A DNA stretch of 64,000 nucleotides from Roseobacter litoralis Och 149 (GCF_000154785.2 NC_015730.1:2852001-2916000); one strand, 5' to 3'; positions 34,439-44,371 are shown, counted from the first letter of the stretch. Numbers and translations: made by a program. Notes: a model not told the origin generated them from the letters alone.

Positions 34439-35743
34439 TCATCGCGCCTTGGATGGATCTTTCTTGTCGCTTCGCTGCGGTTTTGGCGGAGTCGCAAGTA
34501 AAGCCGAGATCGCAGCAAGGCTCGCGTCATAGCCCGCGATGACATCTGTGTCAGAGGTGAACTCATCCGGCGCATGGCTGATCCCGTCCTTTGACGGCAC
34601 AAAGATGAGAGACGACGGACAAATGGTCTGCAGATTGATTGCGTCATGTCCCGCAATCGTAGACAGGCGCATGGTTTCCAGCCCGATATCTGATGCAGCT
34701 CCCTCTATCGTAGCACAGCCTGAGGGGTCAAACGCGATGACCGGTCGGTCGCTTCTGGCCTCGGTTTCGATAAGGCAACCTGTTGTGTCGGAAAAACCCG
34801 CGATCTTGGTCGCCAGCGCCTGTTCCGCGGTTTGCAAGGCAGACTGATCGGCACTGCGCAGTTCGATCCAGAGCCTGACCGTGTCGGCAATGGTATTCGG
34901 AGAGTTTGGTGTGATCTCCATGCGACCCACGGATGTATAAAGGTCTGACGCAGAGGTTTTGGACAGATCATTGACGCAAACAACAAGGCGAGAGGCCGCA
35001 AGCAGTGCATCCTTGCGGACATCCATAGGCGTGGGGCCAGTATGATCCGCGCGGCCCTGAACGCAGATGCGCAGCTTGATCGCCCCCCAACATCTCTCAA
35101 TAATTCCAATGCTGTTTTGCGCTGTTTCAAGCCGGGTGCCCTGTTCGATATGAAGTTCAAAGTAATAGTCGGGCCGTGGCACCACATCAGTTCCCAGATA
35201 TCCAATCTGTGACAACGCCGCCTCTACTGAAACTCCATCCGCATCTACAGTGGCTAGCGCCTGCGAGAGAGGTACAGATTTGGTAAACACACCGCTGCCA
35301 AGCAGGCTGGGCTGAAATCGTGCACCTTCTTCATTGGTCCAGGATACCACAACAAGCTGGCGATAGACCGGCGCCAATTCACCGCGTTTGACGGCGTTCA
35401 TCAGCGACTTAGCCACGACCATCGCTGTGATTACACCCAGCGCGCCATCAAAGCGCCCCCCATTAGGCTGGCTGTCCAGATGCGAGCCGCAATAGAAAGT
35501 AAGGCTGGGATCGCCAACACCAAAATCGACCAGCCCAAAAATATTTCCGATCTGGTCAATACGGACATCAAAGCCGTTATCCGCCAACCACTTTATGAAA
35601 AAATCGCGTGCTTCTCCTTCAGCTTCATCGCAGGCAAGCCTTGAAACGCCGCCTCCTGGCGTCGCGCCAAAACGAGAAAAGCCCTCCAGAAGATCCAGCA
35701 TCTCGGTGTGCTCCTTGTCTTGGGAGTATTCAACTGCAGTCAT
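34439..35743 (-). CDS. M20-family zinc amidohydrolase (N-carbamoyl-L-amino-acid hydrolase / allantoate amidohydrolase type)
   Basis: A 434-residue M20D-like metallo-amidohydrolase. Metal and catalytic residues are present: FYCGSHLDSQPNGGRFDGAL (His, bridging Asp), VVSWTNEEGARF (Glu-Glu), YFELHIEQGTRLE (His) and LSTIAGHDAINL (His). GRADHTGPTPMDVRKDAL is the dimerisation/substrate lid. Family members release ammonia from carbamoyl-amino acids, ureidoglycine/allantoate or similar amides. The ATG at 35743 has no strong ribosome-binding site; Met 15 (MLDLLEGFSRFG) has AAGGAG nine bases upstream and fits the family start well. It is divergent from amiC, so it may belong to the same nitrogen-scavenging regulon. 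Confidence 0.85.
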   Translation of the reverse strand: MTAVEYSQDKEHTEMLDLLEGFSRFGATPGGGVSRLACDEAEGEARDFFIKWLADNGFDVRIDQIGNIFGLVDFGVGDPSLTFYCGSHLDSQPNGGRFDGALGVITAMVVAKSLMNAVKRGELAPVYRQLVVVSWTNEEGARFQPSLLGSGVFTKSVPLSQALATVDADGVSVEAALSQIGYLGTDVVPRPDYYFELHIEQGTRLETAQNSIGIIERCWGAIKLRICVQGRADHTGPTPMDVRKDALLAASRLVVCVNDLSKTSASDLYTSVGRMEITPNSPNTIADTVRLWIELRSADQSALQTAEQALATKIAGFSDTTGCLIETEARSDRPVIAFDPSGCATIEGAASDIGLETMRLSTIAGHDAINLQTICPSSLIFVPSKDGISHAPDEFTSDTDVIAGYDASLAAISALLATPPKPQRSDKKDPSKAR

Positions 35744-36082
35744 GGCAGCCTTTGTGATTTTGCGGTGATTGCATGAACGAGGTCCTCTCCATCAACGCAC
35801 TTTGTTGCGCGTTTTGCACTGCCCCAAAGCCCAATGACACAAACAGTTCAAAAGATAGAAAATCAGTCAAAGACGAATTTCACAAGCAGTAACGGCGCGA
35901 AATTAAGCAGAATGAACCGAGATCGCCAAAAAAAACACCGGCGAGAAAAATGGACTGACGACTTAGATCGCGTTGGAGAGTTCTGGCTTGCTGTTGGATC
36001 ATGCAGCGTTGAAACAGATTGCGCTACATCCTATCACGCCCTCTGGTGCCAGTGGTGGATGAATTCTTTACAGGAAAAGACC

Positions 36083-37243
36083 ATGGGTCACAAAAAATCG
36101 CCGGTCAGGATTGGCCTTCTCTACTCCGACACCGGCGTCACTTCTGTTATTGAAACCCACCAACGCAATGCCGCTTTGCTGGCGATCGAAGAGATCAATC
36201 AAGACGGCGGGCTGTTGGGACAGGAATTTCTTTTCTCTGGCGATGACACCTGCTCAAATCCGGTCGCCTTTCGCGCCGAAGCAGAGCGCCTGATCCTAGA
36301 AGACAAGGTCGATGCCCTGTTCGGCTGCTACATGTCGTCTTGCAGAAAGGCTGTGCTTCCGCCCGTAAGTGCCAATAAATCAATGCTATTCTACCCAACG
36401 CATTATGAAGGGTTTGAATACGCACAAGGGTGCATCTATTCCGGTGCCGCACCCAATCAGAATGCCAAATGGTTGGCCGATTTCATGACGCAAAACTACG
36501 GCCGCAGGTATTTCTTTGTTGGGTCAAATTACGTCTTCCCATACGAAATCAACAGCTTGATGCGAGATCTCTTGTCCAACCGGGGCGCGGATGTCGTGGA
36601 CGAAGTCTATGTTCCTCTAGCCGCATCGCGCAGTGATATCGATAATGTCATTGCTCGGATCAAGCAGAACGGCCCCGTCATCATATTCTCTACGATGGTG
36701 GGCAAAAGTGCTGTCGATTTCTACAAAGCATACGACAAAGCAGGATTTGACAGAACCAAATCTCCGATCTGTTCCGTCACAGCGGGCGAACTTGAAATGG
36801 CGGCAATAGGAAAAGATGCGGCCGAAGGAAATATCAAGGTTGCACCCTATTTCAGCGTCATTCAGAACGACGTGAACCAACGCTTTGTCTCAAATTATCG
36901 CGAACGGTTCGGCGCCGATGAGGCTCTGTGCGCCGAGTGCGAAGCTGCATATTTCCAAATCAAGCTGTTCGCCGAAGCCGCAAAGCAGGTCGGAACGACT
37001 GAGCGCGAAGCGTTGATGCGTGTTCTGCCAACGGTCTCAGTTGATGCGCCTCAGGGCATGGTACGTGTTGATGCCACCACCAATCACACATTGCTCTGGC
37101 CTCGGGTCGCTATCGCCAACGCACAAGGCCAATTCGAGATTGTTCGAGAAGCATCAGAGCCGGTGATCCCGTCACCTTACCTGATGCAATTGGACGATCC
37201 CGGGGACATTCCTTACACCGATCTTATGGAAAAGGGCCGGTAA
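36083..37243 (+). CDS. amiC: AmiC-like cytoplasmic amide sensor / negative regulator
   Basis: A 386-residue type I periplasmic-binding-protein fold without a signal peptide, the length and sequence pattern of Pseudomonas AmiC (385). Shared blocks: IGLLYSDTGVTSVIE, ALFGCYMSSCRKAVLPP, YPTHYEGFEYAQGCIYSGAA, PNQNAKWLADF, VGSNYVFPYEINSLM, and VDAPQGMVRVD near the end. AmiC binds small aliphatic amides and keeps AmiR silent until amide is bound. Start at 36083 has AGGA seven bases upstream; the open frame continues 83 codons upstream but without homology. The stop overlaps the amiR ATG by one base. Ligand is inferred as a short-chain amide or formamide-like compound. Confidence 0.9.
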   Translation: MGHKKSPVRIGLLYSDTGVTSVIETHQRNAALLAIEEINQDGGLLGQEFLFSGDDTCSNPVAFRAEAERLILEDKVDALFGCYMSSCRKAVLPPVSANKSMLFYPTHYEGFEYAQGCIYSGAAPNQNAKWLADFMTQNYGRRYFFVGSNYVFPYEINSLMRDLLSNRGADVVDEVYVPLAASRSDIDNVIARIKQNGPVIIFSTMVGKSAVDFYKAYDKAGFDRTKSPICSVTAGELEMAAIGKDAAEGNIKVAPYFSVIQNDVNQRFVSNYRERFGADEALCAECEAAYFQIKLFAEAAKQVGTTEREALMRVLPTVSVDAPQGMVRVDATTNHTLLWPRVAIANAQGQFEIVREASEPVIPSPYLMQLDDPGDIPYTDLMEKGR

Positions 37244-37851
37244 TGGCCCGCTTTCGATTGAAGAATCTACGCGACACCGTTGTCGCCGTTGTGCACCCGC
37301 CCGATGGAGACGGGAAAATGATCATTGAACAGCTAGGCCGGATCGGATGCCGAAATGCATTGATCTGGCCGCCTCCCGAAAAACTTCCGGTAAAGTTCGA
37401 TGTGGCATTTGTCGGGCTCTTCTTCGATCATCAGGAAAGAATCAAAGCGATGTTGAAGCGGTCCGAAAAACCCAGTCCGACCATCATCGGCGTCGTGAAT
37501 TACGAAAACCCGGCAATGTTGGAGTTGTTGCTTGATGTGAATGCCACGGCGGCAACATCCAAACCGGTGAAGAGTTTTGGTGTTCTCACCAATCTGGTCG
37601 TTGCGAGAACCATCTGGCAGCAGCAGATCGAGGATAAAGAACACATCACTCGGCTGGAACAGAGAATCAGAGGACATAAAACGGTTGCAAAGGCAAAGTT
37701 GATTCTCATGGAGATGCACAACTTGAGCGAGATCGATGCCCATAAAGTGCTTAGAGAACAGGCAATGGCCAAGCGAATTTCGATCTACGACATGGCTCAA
37801 GCTATTATCAACGCCAGCGAGCTCTTGTCAGTCAAACGATCAGATGTATAA
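37243..37851 (+). CDS. amiR: AmiR-like ANTAR-domain RNA-binding antiterminator
   Basis: A 202-residue protein with a pseudo-receiver domain (VAVVHPPDGDGKMIIEQLGR, ALIWPPPEKLPVKFDVAFVG), a coiled-coil linker (QQQIEDKEHITRLEQRIRGH) and a C-terminal ANTAR three-helix domain (VAKAKLILMEMHNLSEIDAH, KVLREQAMAKRISIYDMAQ). The receiver lacks the phosphorylation Asp-Lys arrangement, as in AmiR. In Pseudomonas AmiR binds dual hairpins in the ami leader and prevents termination when AmiC is liganded. Directly downstream lies a 373-base leader with an A1/G4 hexaloop hairpin before ureE. Confidence 0.9.
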   Translation: MARFRLKNLRDTVVAVVHPPDGDGKMIIEQLGRIGCRNALIWPPPEKLPVKFDVAFVGLFFDHQERIKAMLKRSEKPSPTIIGVVNYENPAMLELLLDVNATAATSKPVKSFGVLTNLVVARTIWQQQIEDKEHITRLEQRIRGHKTVAKAKLILMEMHNLSEIDAHKVLREQAMAKRISIYDMAQAIINASELLSVKRSDV

Positions 37852-37874
37852 TTAGACCATCGCTGACCAAGGTT

Positions 37875-37900
37875 GCTTGGCGATATCGAAGAGGCCAAGC
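37875..37900 (+). promoter_or_regulatory. leader hairpin 1 downstream of amiR
   Basis: GCTTGGC (37875-37881) pairs with GCCAAGC (37894-37900) over a 12-base loop. A competing hairpin CCAAG-GTTG-CTTGG (37867-37880) uses the same CTTGG strand, so the two cannot form together. No T-run follows, so it is not a simple intrinsic terminator of amiCR. Confidence 0.4.
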
Positions 37901-37939
37901 GTAGTAGATCGAAAAGATTGTTGCGCGCTTACCAACGGC

Positions 37940-37957
37940 GAATGCAGTGCCGCATTC
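37940..37957 (+). ncRNA. candidate ANTAR-target hairpin with A1/G4 hexaloop (ureE leader)
   Basis: Perfect 6-bp stem GAATGC/GCATTC closing the six-base loop AGTGCC. ANTAR proteins such as AmiR, NasR and EutV recognise hexaloops with A at position 1 and G at position 4, and this loop has both. It lies 89 bases after amiR and 267 bases before ureE. The usual partner hairpin was not found with a hexaloop; a weaker stem-loop (GATC-GAAAA-GATT, about 37908-37920) lies upstream. A terminator-like hairpin follows at 38042-38056. Confidence 0.6.
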
Positions 37958-38041
37958 TGGCCAGACCAACCACGACCACAAAAGCCTAACAAGCCTATTC
38001 GTTCGTGAGGGGTCGTCGTAGTCACCAAGATCAAAGAGGTT

Positions 38042-38075
38042 GCCAGCAGCGCTGGTGCGCTTTGCTTTGTGCTTA
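38042..38075 (+). terminator. terminator-like hairpin in the ure leader
   Basis: CCAGC-AGC-GCTGG (38043-38055) followed by a T-rich stretch (TGCGCTTTGCTTTGTGCTTA). It lies between the ANTAR hexaloop hairpin and ureE. As an intrinsic terminator it is modest because the T-tract is interrupted, but position and order fit an antitermination switch. Confidence 0.4.
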
Positions 38076-38224
38076 CTTCTCTTGAACCCAATACGCAGTT
38101 TTAAAAGTTAACTGGTCCTTTGCACCAGCACCCTTTGACGTTGTCGTAAGGTGCTCAACTTCTGGAGTATTTCAATGTTTCAACATCCGCGCTGCGAGCG
38201 CCTCTACAGGCGTGGCCGAGCGAC

Positions 38225-38689
38225 ATGAACATCATCTCCGACATCGTCGGACCGGCGGATCAACCTGACCTGCGCAATCAGTTGCACAGACTGGAACACG
38301 TGCACGCTGTGGATTACTTGCGCCTGCCTAGAACCGAACTTGCACGGCGCAGGTTCAGAGGCATCACGGATACAGGGCGCGAGATAGCAATCGCCCTCCC
38401 GCGCGATCGGCAATTGTTCGATGGCGCGGTCCTGGCCATCGACGATTCGGCGGCCTTGGTTGTGCGCGTAGAGACTGAAGAATGGCTGCGGTTCATCCCC
38501 CGCGACACCGCGACTGCGCTCAAACTGGGCTACTTCGCTGGCAACCTTCACTGGCGTGTCCGTTTTGAAGGCGAGGTGCTGCTGATCGCGGTTGAGACCG
38601 AAACACGTGTCTACCTCGAAAGGTTGGAGCCCATGTTGGACGCAGGTGACATACGTTCTGACGTGCCCAAAGAGGATGATACGCCTTGA
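38225..38689 (+). CDS. ureE: urease accessory protein UreE (nickel metallochaperone)
   Basis: A 154-residue UreE. The N-terminal peptide-binding half ends around VDYLRLPRTELARRRFRGIT; the C-terminal metal-binding half contains ALKLGYFAGNLHWRVRFEGE with the conserved His of the interfacial nickel site. The C-terminal His-rich tail found in some UreE is absent. It delivers Ni to the UreD-UreF-UreG-apourease complex. First gene of the urease-amidase operon and therefore directly downstream of the AmiR-type leader; its stop overlaps the ureF start (TTGA). Confidence 0.9.
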   Translation: MNIISDIVGPADQPDLRNQLHRLEHVHAVDYLRLPRTELARRRFRGITDTGREIAIALPRDRQLFDGAVLAIDDSAALVVRVETEEWLRFIPRDTATALKLGYFAGNLHWRVRFEGEVLLIAVETETRVYLERLEPMLDAGDIRSDVPKEDDTP

Positions 38690-39369
38690 GCGATACGAAT
38701 TCTCTTTTACGGCTGTTGCAGACGACCGACAGCGCCTTTCCGTCTGGCGCATTTGCGTTCTCGTCCGGTCTGGAAGCCCTCAAGAACGAGGGAAAGGTTC
38801 GCAATGCCACAGATGTTTATCGCGTTTTGACACAGCAGATCGTGCCGCGGTGGTTCAGTTTTGACCGCCCGTTTTTGGTCGAAGCTAGGGGAGCTGCGGA
38901 GGACTCCACGCGTCTGCTGGAAATCGATGCGCGCTGTCACATTCAGAACACTTCTGACAGGTTGGCCGACGCATCGCGCAGGATTGGCCGTTCCCTGTTA
39001 TCCGTGCACGGTCGTATCGGAACGCCCCTTGTGGCCGCCTATGAAGCCGCAATCGCGCAAGCGGGTCGAATGAACTGCGCTGGCTATGAGCCCGTCGTGC
39101 AAGGTTTGACGTCACAAGGCATTGGGCTGTCGCTGGAGCAGGCCGAGACCGGCGCCCTGAACTCTACGGTGATGGCATTTATCTCCGCCGCCGTGCGTTT
39201 GGGCTGTTTAGGCGCAATCGAAGCGCAATCCCTTTTGGCACAAACAGCTGCAGACATGTCCAACGGCCTCAGCATGCCCTGCCCGCCCCGAGCAGGCAGT
39301 TTCTCCCCCCTATCCGAGATCGCTGCTGTGCGCCGCACAACGGACCATGCCAGCCTTTTTGCGACATGA
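38686..39369 (+). CDS. ureF: urease accessory protein UreF
   Basis: A 227-residue UreF with the usual all-helical pattern: LLRLLQTTDSAFPSGAFAFS at the N-terminus, VLTQQIVPRWFSFDRPFLVE in the middle and AAVRLGCLGAIEAQSLL with a C-terminal tail (ADMSNGLSMPCPPRAGSFSP). UreF bridges UreD and UreG and gates GTP hydrolysis during nickel insertion. The start is TTG 38686, overlapping the ureE TGA. Confidence 0.9.
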   Translation: MSDTNSLLRLLQTTDSAFPSGAFAFSSGLEALKNEGKVRNATDVYRVLTQQIVPRWFSFDRPFLVEARGAAEDSTRLLEIDARCHIQNTSDRLADASRRIGRSLLSVHGRIGTPLVAAYEAAIAQAGRMNCAGYEPVVQGLTSQGIGLSLEQAETGALNSTVMAFISAAVRLGCLGAIEAQSLLAQTAADMSNGLSMPCPPRAGSFSPLSEIAAVRRTTDHASLFAT

Positions 39370-39386
39370 AAGACTAAGGACATTTA

Positions 39387-40082
39387 ATGCTACTGACACC
39401 AACAGAACTTGAAAGATTGACGATATTCACCGCGGCTGAACTGGCCCGAAAACGGCGCGCGCGCGGCCGCACGCTCAATGCGCCCGAAGCGATTGCGCTC
39501 ATTTGTGACGACATCCTAGAAGGCGCGCGCGACGGTCGCAGAGTGGCCGATCTGATCAGCTTTGGATCGACCATCTTGTCTACTGACGACGTCATGCCGG
39601 GCGTCGCTGATTTGATGCCGATGATACAGGTCGAGGCGGTTTTTCCCGATGGCACGAAACTGGTTACCGTTCATGACCCCATTCGTCCCGGTGAAAAACC
39701 TGTTGCGGAAAATGGCCCCAAGCCCGGCGAATTCCGCGTGGCGGACGGTGAGATTAAACTGAACGCCGGGCGCGAAACCGTCACCCTGACTGTGCGCAAC
39801 ACAGGCGACCGTCCCATTCAGATTGGCAGTCACTACCACTTTTTCGAGGCCAACAAGGCGCTCGAGATGGACCGTGCGGCGGCCTTTGGATTTCGGCTCG
39901 ATATCCCTGCAGGCACCGCCGTACGGTTTGAACCGGGTCAGGAAAAGGAAGTGACCCTGTGCACGTTTGGTGGGGAAAAACGCCTGTCCGGCCTGAACAA
40001 TCTCACTAACGGCGTCGTCAACGAAACCAACAAGGCCGAGGCGATCAAACGCGCTCAGGCCGCTGGATTCAAGGGGGCCTAA
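39387..40082 (+). CDS. ureAB: urease gamma-beta fusion subunit (UreA-UreB fused)
   Basis: A 231-residue fusion of the two small urease subunits. Residues 1-100 are UreA ([66 protein letters not shown]); residues about 110-231 are UreB ([60 protein letters not shown]). Fusion of UreA and UreB is known from Helicobacter and some alphaproteobacteria but differs from the separate ureA and ureB in most. It lies 17 bases after ureF and two bases before ureC. Confidence 0.9.
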   Translation: MLLTPTELERLTIFTAAELARKRRARGRTLNAPEAIALICDDILEGARDGRRVADLISFGSTILSTDDVMPGVADLMPMIQVEAVFPDGTKLVTVHDPIRPGEKPVAENGPKPGEFRVADGEIKLNAGRETVTLTVRNTGDRPIQIGSHYHFFEANKALEMDRAAAFGFRLDIPAGTAVRFEPGQEKEVTLCTFGGEKRLSGLNNLTNGVVNETNKAEAIKRAQAAGFKGA

Positions 40083-40084
40083 GC

Positions 40085-41797
40085 ATGGTGAAGATGACGC
40101 GTTCAGAATACGCCGCGATGTTCGGGCCCACCACGGGCGATATGATCCGGCTTGGTGATACCGAGCTTTGGGCCGAGATCGAGCACGATTACACCCATTA
40201 CGGCGACGAATGCCTGCATGGCGGCGGCAAGACCCTGCGCGATGGATTGGGGATGGCCGTGGGCGTGACCAGTGCTGGTGGATCGCTTGATATGCTGATC
40301 TGCAACGTGGTCGTGATCGATGCTATGGCCGGGATCGTGAAAGGTGATATCGGCATCAAAGACGGCAAGATTGTCGCCATCGGCAAGGCCGGAAACCCCG
40401 CCACGATGGATGGTGTGGACCCTCGATTGATCGTCGGAGCCGGAACGACCGTGCGCGATGCCGAAGGCATGATCGCCACGGCGGGTGCCATCGACGTGCA
40501 TGTCCATTTCGACAGCGCACAGCTTGTGGAACATGCGATTTCATCGGGGATCACCACAATGCTGGGTGGGTCTTTGGGGCCCATCACTGTCGGGATCGAT
40601 TGTGGCGGCGTGTTCAACACCGGCAAAATGCTGCAGGCGGCTGAACACTGGCCGATGAATTTTGGATTTCTGGGGCGCGGCAATGCCCATGAACCCGACG
40701 CGATGGTCGAACAGATCGAAAACGGTTGTCTGGGACTGAAGATCCACGAGGATTGGGGCTCGATGCCGGCGGCAATTGACGCCTGCCTGACCGTTGCGGA
40801 CGAGCTGGATTTTCAGGTTCAAATCCACACCGATACGCTGAACGAAAGCGGGTTTGTCGAAGACACGCTTGCGGCCATCGGGGATCGCACGATTCACATG
40901 TATCACACCGAAGGGGCTGGCGGTGGCCACGCGCCGGACATCATAACTGTGGCGGGTCTTTCAAACTGTCTGCCGTCCTCCACCAACCCGACCAACCCCT
41001 TCACCATCAATACGTTCGACGAACATCTTGATATGACGATGGTGTGCCACCACCTCAATCCGTCGATCCCTGAGGATGTGGCCTTTGCCGAAAGCCGCAT
41101 TCGCGCGCAGACCATCGCCGCCGAGGACGTGCTGCACGATTTTGGCGCGATATCGATGTTGGGCTCTGACAGTCAGGGGATGGGCCGGATCCACGAGGTA
41201 ATCACGCGCACATGGCAGCTTGCCTCCAAGATGCGCGTCCAGCGCGGACGCCTGCCTGAAGAGACGGTTGCCAAAGGCGACAACCATCGGATCAAACGCT
41301 ACATCGCCAAATATACGATCAACGCGGCAAGGTCTTTCGGAATTGCCGACCATATCGGCTCGATTGAGCCGGGTAAGATGGCGGATATCGTGCTGTGGAA
41401 GCCGGGGTACTTCGGCATCAAGCCCGAATTGGTGATCAAGGGCGGCTTTATCGCCTGGGGTTCGATGGGCGACAGCGCGGCATCCTTGATGACCTGCGAG
41501 CCGTTGATCATGCGCCCGCAATGGGGGTCATTCGGCAAGGCGGCCCAAGCCTGTGGCGCGTGTTTCGTGAACCCCCGTGCCATCGATGGCGGGGTATCGG
41601 AACGGCTGGGCTTGACCAAGCAACTCTTGCCCGCACAGGGCACCCGCACTTTGCGCAAATCCGACATGTTTCTGAACGATGCCTGTCCCAATATCACCGT
41701 GGACCCGGCCACTTTCGAAGTCTTTGTCGACGGTGAACTGGCGACCTGCGACCCGGCAGAAAAGCTGCCTTTGACACAAAGGTACATGCTGCGATGA
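40085..41797 (+). CDS. ureC: urease alpha subunit UreC, divergent active-site loop
   Basis: A 570-residue urease catalytic subunit. Nickel ligands and catalytic residues are kept: [11 protein letters not shown] (two His), [11 protein letters not shown] (carbamylated Lys, His), [11 protein letters not shown] (His), [13 protein letters not shown] (His), [10 protein letters not shown] (flap Cys and His) and [10 protein letters not shown] (Asp). But the loop usually read as GGGTGPAxGTNATT is [18 protein letters not shown] here, and the CHHLD flap is CHHLN. The altered loop borders the substrate pocket, so substrate preference or rate may differ from standard urease. Starts two bases after ureAB; its last bases overlap ureG. 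Confidence 0.93.
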   Translation: MVKMTRSEYAAMFGPTTGDMIRLGDTELWAEIEHDYTHYGDECLHGGGKTLRDGLGMAVGVTSAGGSLDMLICNVVVIDAMAGIVKGDIGIKDGKIVAIGKAGNPATMDGVDPRLIVGAGTTVRDAEGMIATAGAIDVHVHFDSAQLVEHAISSGITTMLGGSLGPITVGIDCGGVFNTGKMLQAAEHWPMNFGFLGRGNAHEPDAMVEQIENGCLGLKIHEDWGSMPAAIDACLTVADELDFQVQIHTDTLNESGFVEDTLAAIGDRTIHMYHTEGAGGGHAPDIITVAGLSNCLPSSTNPTNPFTINTFDEHLDMTMVCHHLNPSIPEDVAFAESRIRAQTIAAEDVLHDFGAISMLGSDSQGMGRIHEVITRTWQLASKMRVQRGRLPEETVAKGDNHRIKRYIAKYTINAARSFGIADHIGSIEPGKMADIVLWKPGYFGIKPELVIKGGFIAWGSMGDSAASLMTCEPLIMRPQWGSFGKAAQACGACFVNPRAIDGGVSERLGLTKQLLPAQGTRTLRKSDMFLNDACPNITVDPATFEVFVDGELATCDPAEKLPLTQRYMLR

Positions 41798-42453
41798 AAC
41801 AGTTTGTTCCTTTGTCTAAACGATCCGCTCCGGGCCCCGCCCGCATCGGCATTGGCGGGCCTGTCGGTTCTGGCAAAACTGCGCTGATCGAAGCGATGAT
41901 GCCGGTGTTCAAGGACCATTGCATCGAAGTCGCCGTGGTCACCAACGATCTGGTCACCAAGGAAGACGCCCGACGCCTTCGGGCGGGTGGTCTAATTGAT
42001 CCCGACCGCGTTTCGGCCGTAGAGGCGGGTGCCTGTCCGCACACGGTGATCCGCGAAGACCCCACGCTCAACATCGCTGCAGCCGATGACCTTGAGGCGC
42101 GGTTTCCCGAGCTCGATCTGATCCTTATCGAATCCGGCGGCGACAACTTGGCCTCAACATTTTCCCTGGATCTCGTTGACTGGTGGATGTTCGTGATCGA
42201 CGTCGGCCAAGGCGACGACATCCCGCGCAAGCGAGGTCCGGGCATTTTGCAAAGCGATCTGCTGGTCATCAACAAGCTGGATCTTGCGCCGCACGTATTC
42301 GTGGATGCCGCAGAAATCCTGACAGAGGCGGCCGAGATACGCGGCGAAACGCCGGTCATTGGATGCTGTTGCAAAGGGGCACGCGTCATGGGCGTGGACA
42401 ACATCGTCAACATGCTGGCGCGCGATCTTCTGTTTCGAGAGTTGCCTGCATGA
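41794..42453 (+). CDS. ureG: urease accessory GTPase UreG
   Basis: A 219-residue UreG. P-loop [35 protein letters not shown], the CPH metal-binding motif in [13 protein letters not shown], the Walker-B-like [19 protein letters not shown] and the guanine specificity [11 protein letters not shown] are all present. It provides GTP-driven nickel insertion with UreD/UreF. Overlaps ureC by four bases and ureD by four bases. Confidence 0.94.
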   Translation: MKQFVPLSKRSAPGPARIGIGGPVGSGKTALIEAMMPVFKDHCIEVAVVTNDLVTKEDARRLRAGGLIDPDRVSAVEAGACPHTVIREDPTLNIAAADDLEARFPELDLILIESGGDNLASTFSLDLVDWWMFVIDVGQGDDIPRKRGPGILQSDLLVINKLDLAPHVFVDAAEILTEAAEIRGETPVIGCCCKGARVMGVDNIVNMLARDLLFRELPA

Positions 42454-43280
42454 ATGCACTGGGCGACATAGGTTTGATGGCGGCTCCGGTCCGCGCAGAG
42501 CTGCAATTTCGCACCGTGGCGGGGCGTACGCATCTTGCGCGTCAGTTCACTCCGCACCCGTTTCACATCACCCGGCCTTTCCATCACCCGGGTGGCCTAT
42601 CGGGCATGGCAACGCTCTATTTGCAGTCGTCTGCTGGTGGGGTCTATTCGGGGGACGACCTGTCGCTCGACATCACGGTCGAAGCCGGTGCACAGGCCCA
42701 TGTCACGACGCAGGCCTCGACCATCGTGCATGACGCCCGAGGGCGCGACGGTGTCAAGCAGTCCGTATCCCTCGCGGTGGCAAAGGGTGCGCGGCTCGAC
42801 TATCTGCCGGATCCGGCGATCCTAATGAGCGGCGCAAAGCTGTGCAACCGGGTCACCGCAACGATAGGCAAAGATGCGCGCGTGATCCTTGCAGACGCGC
42901 AACTCAGCCATGATCCGCAGGGGCGCGCGCGCCCATTCGCATGGCTTGAAAACGAAGTGGAAATTCTGGGCCCGGACGGGCCACTCCTGCTTGATCGTTT
43001 TGAGTTGAGCGGAACCGATTGGCCTGCCCGCACAGGCGGCTTTTCCTGTTCTGGCATGATGATTGTTGTCGGTGATCCCGGTGCCGGACCTGCGATGTTG
43101 CAAGCCGCGGACGCCCTGCCTGGCATCTACGCCGGCCTTTCCGTTTTCGAAGACCGGCGTATCGCGCTCATCCGGTTTCTGGCCTCGGACGGGGCTGTTT
43201 TGACAAAAGTGATGAAAACAATGTGGCGGGCCGCAGCCACGACGCTGGACGGCACCGCACCTGCGGAGCGCCGAAAATGA
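42450..43280 (+). CDS. ureD: urease accessory protein UreD
   Basis: A 276-residue UreD (UreH), scaffold of the urease activation complex. Signature blocks: [72 protein letters not shown], and a C-terminal [20 protein letters not shown]. Start ATG 42450 overlaps the ureG stop; the longer open frame lies inside ureG. Last ure gene; amiE follows after 47 bases. Confidence 0.9.
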   Translation: MNALGDIGLMAAPVRAELQFRTVAGRTHLARQFTPHPFHITRPFHHPGGLSGMATLYLQSSAGGVYSGDDLSLDITVEAGAQAHVTTQASTIVHDARGRDGVKQSVSLAVAKGARLDYLPDPAILMSGAKLCNRVTATIGKDARVILADAQLSHDPQGRARPFAWLENEVEILGPDGPLLLDRFELSGTDWPARTGGFSCSGMMIVVGDPGAGPAMLQAADALPGIYAGLSVFEDRRIALIRFLASDGAVLTKVMKTMWRAAATTLDGTAPAERRK

Positions 43281-43327
43281 AATTACCCCCGCAAAGACGA
43301 GCCCCAACCAAAAAAGGAGAATGAGAA

Positions 43328-44371
43328 ATGCATCATGGAGATATCGGAAGCAGTCACGACTCTGTTGGCGTGGCGGTCGTGAACTACAAAATGCCCAGCC
43401 TGCACACCAAAGCTGAGGTGATCGACAACTGCCACAATATCGCGAAAATGCTCAAGGGCATGAAGCGTGGCCTGCCCGGCATGGATCTGGTGATTTTCCC
43501 GGAATATTCCACCCAAGGCATCATGTATGACGAAACCGAGATGTACGAGACCGCCGCCTCGATCCCCGGCGAGGAAACGGCCATCTTTGCCGAAGCCTGC
43601 ATCGCGGCAGACGTCTGGGGGGTGTTTTCTCTGACCGGCGAGCGTCACGAGGATCACCCGAAAAAAGCCCCGTACAACACGTTGATCCTGATGAACAACA
43701 AAGGCGAGATCGTCCAGAAGTACCGCAAGATCATGCCTTGGGTGCCTATCGAAGGCTGGTATCCGGGCAATTGCACCTATGTCAGCGACGGCCCGAAAGG
43801 CATGAAAATCTCGCTGATCATTTGCGATGACGGCAACTACCCCGAAATTTGGCGTGACTGCGCAATGAAGGGCGCAGAACTTATCATCCGCTGCCAGGGC
43901 TATATGTACCCCGCCAAGGAACAGCAGATCACTATGGCCAAGGCCATGGCATGGGCCAACAACACTTATGTCGCGGTGGCGAATGCGACCGGGTTTGACG
44001 GGGTCTATACCTTCTTTGGTCACTCCACGATCTGCGGGTTCGACGGGCGCACGCTGGGCGAATGCGGCACCGAAGAAATGGGGATTCAGTATGCGCCTCT
44101 TTCCGTGACCGCTATCCGCGAAGCGCGCCGGACCATGCAGTCCAACAACCACCTCTTCAAGCTCGTGCACCGTGGTTACACCGGCATGATGAATTCCGGC
44201 GATGGCGACAAGGGCACAGCCGAGATGCCCTACGATTTCTATCGCAAGTGGGTCGAAGACCCCGAAGGTACGCGCGAAATGGTCGAAGCGATGACCCGCA
44301 GCACTGTCGGAACCGAAGAGTGCCCGATTGACGGCCTGCCTAACGAGAAGACCACCGAACCGCATAGATAG
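43328..44371 (+). CDS. amiE: aliphatic amidase
   Basis: A 347-residue nitrilase-superfamily aliphatic amidase, collinear with Pseudomonas Ami[15 protein letters not shown] near the N-terminus; catalytic Glu59 in [15 protein letters not shown], Lys134 in [16 protein letters not shown], Cys166 in [16 protein letters not shown], and [20 protein letters not shown]. It hydrolyses acetamide, propionamide and other short amides to carboxylate and ammonia in the cytoplasm. GGAGA lies before the ATG. In Pseudomonas amiE is the target of AmiC-AmiR; here it is embedded at the end of the urease operon, 47 bases after ureD, implying one long inducible transcript. Confidence 0.94.
   Translation: MHHGDIGSSHDSVGVAVVNYKMPSLHTKAEVIDNCHNIAKMLKGMKRGLPGMDLVIFPEYSTQGIMYDETEMYETAASIPGEETAIFAEACIAADVWGVFSLTGERHEDHPKKAPYNTLILMNNKGEIVQKYRKIMPWVPIEGWYPGNCTYVSDGPKGMKISLIICDDGNYPEIWRDCAMKGAELIIRCQGYMYPAKEQQITMAKAMAWANNTYVAVANATGFDGVYTFFGHSTICGFDGRTLGECGTEEMGIQYAPLSVTAIREARRTMQSNNHLFKLVHRGYTGMMNSGDGDKGTAEMPYDFYRKWVEDPEGTREMVEAMTRSTVGTEECPIDGLPNEKTTEPHR

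Noticed and set aside
35834..36082. 83-codon N-terminal extension of amiC
   Set aside because: Open frame without homology to AmiC; the ATG at 36083 with AGGA fits the family length.
37900..37935. Second hexaloop hairpin of a dual ANTAR target
   Set aside because: The only stem upstream (GATC-GAAAA-GATT) has a five-base loop without the A1/G4 pattern, so the dual motif is not claimed.
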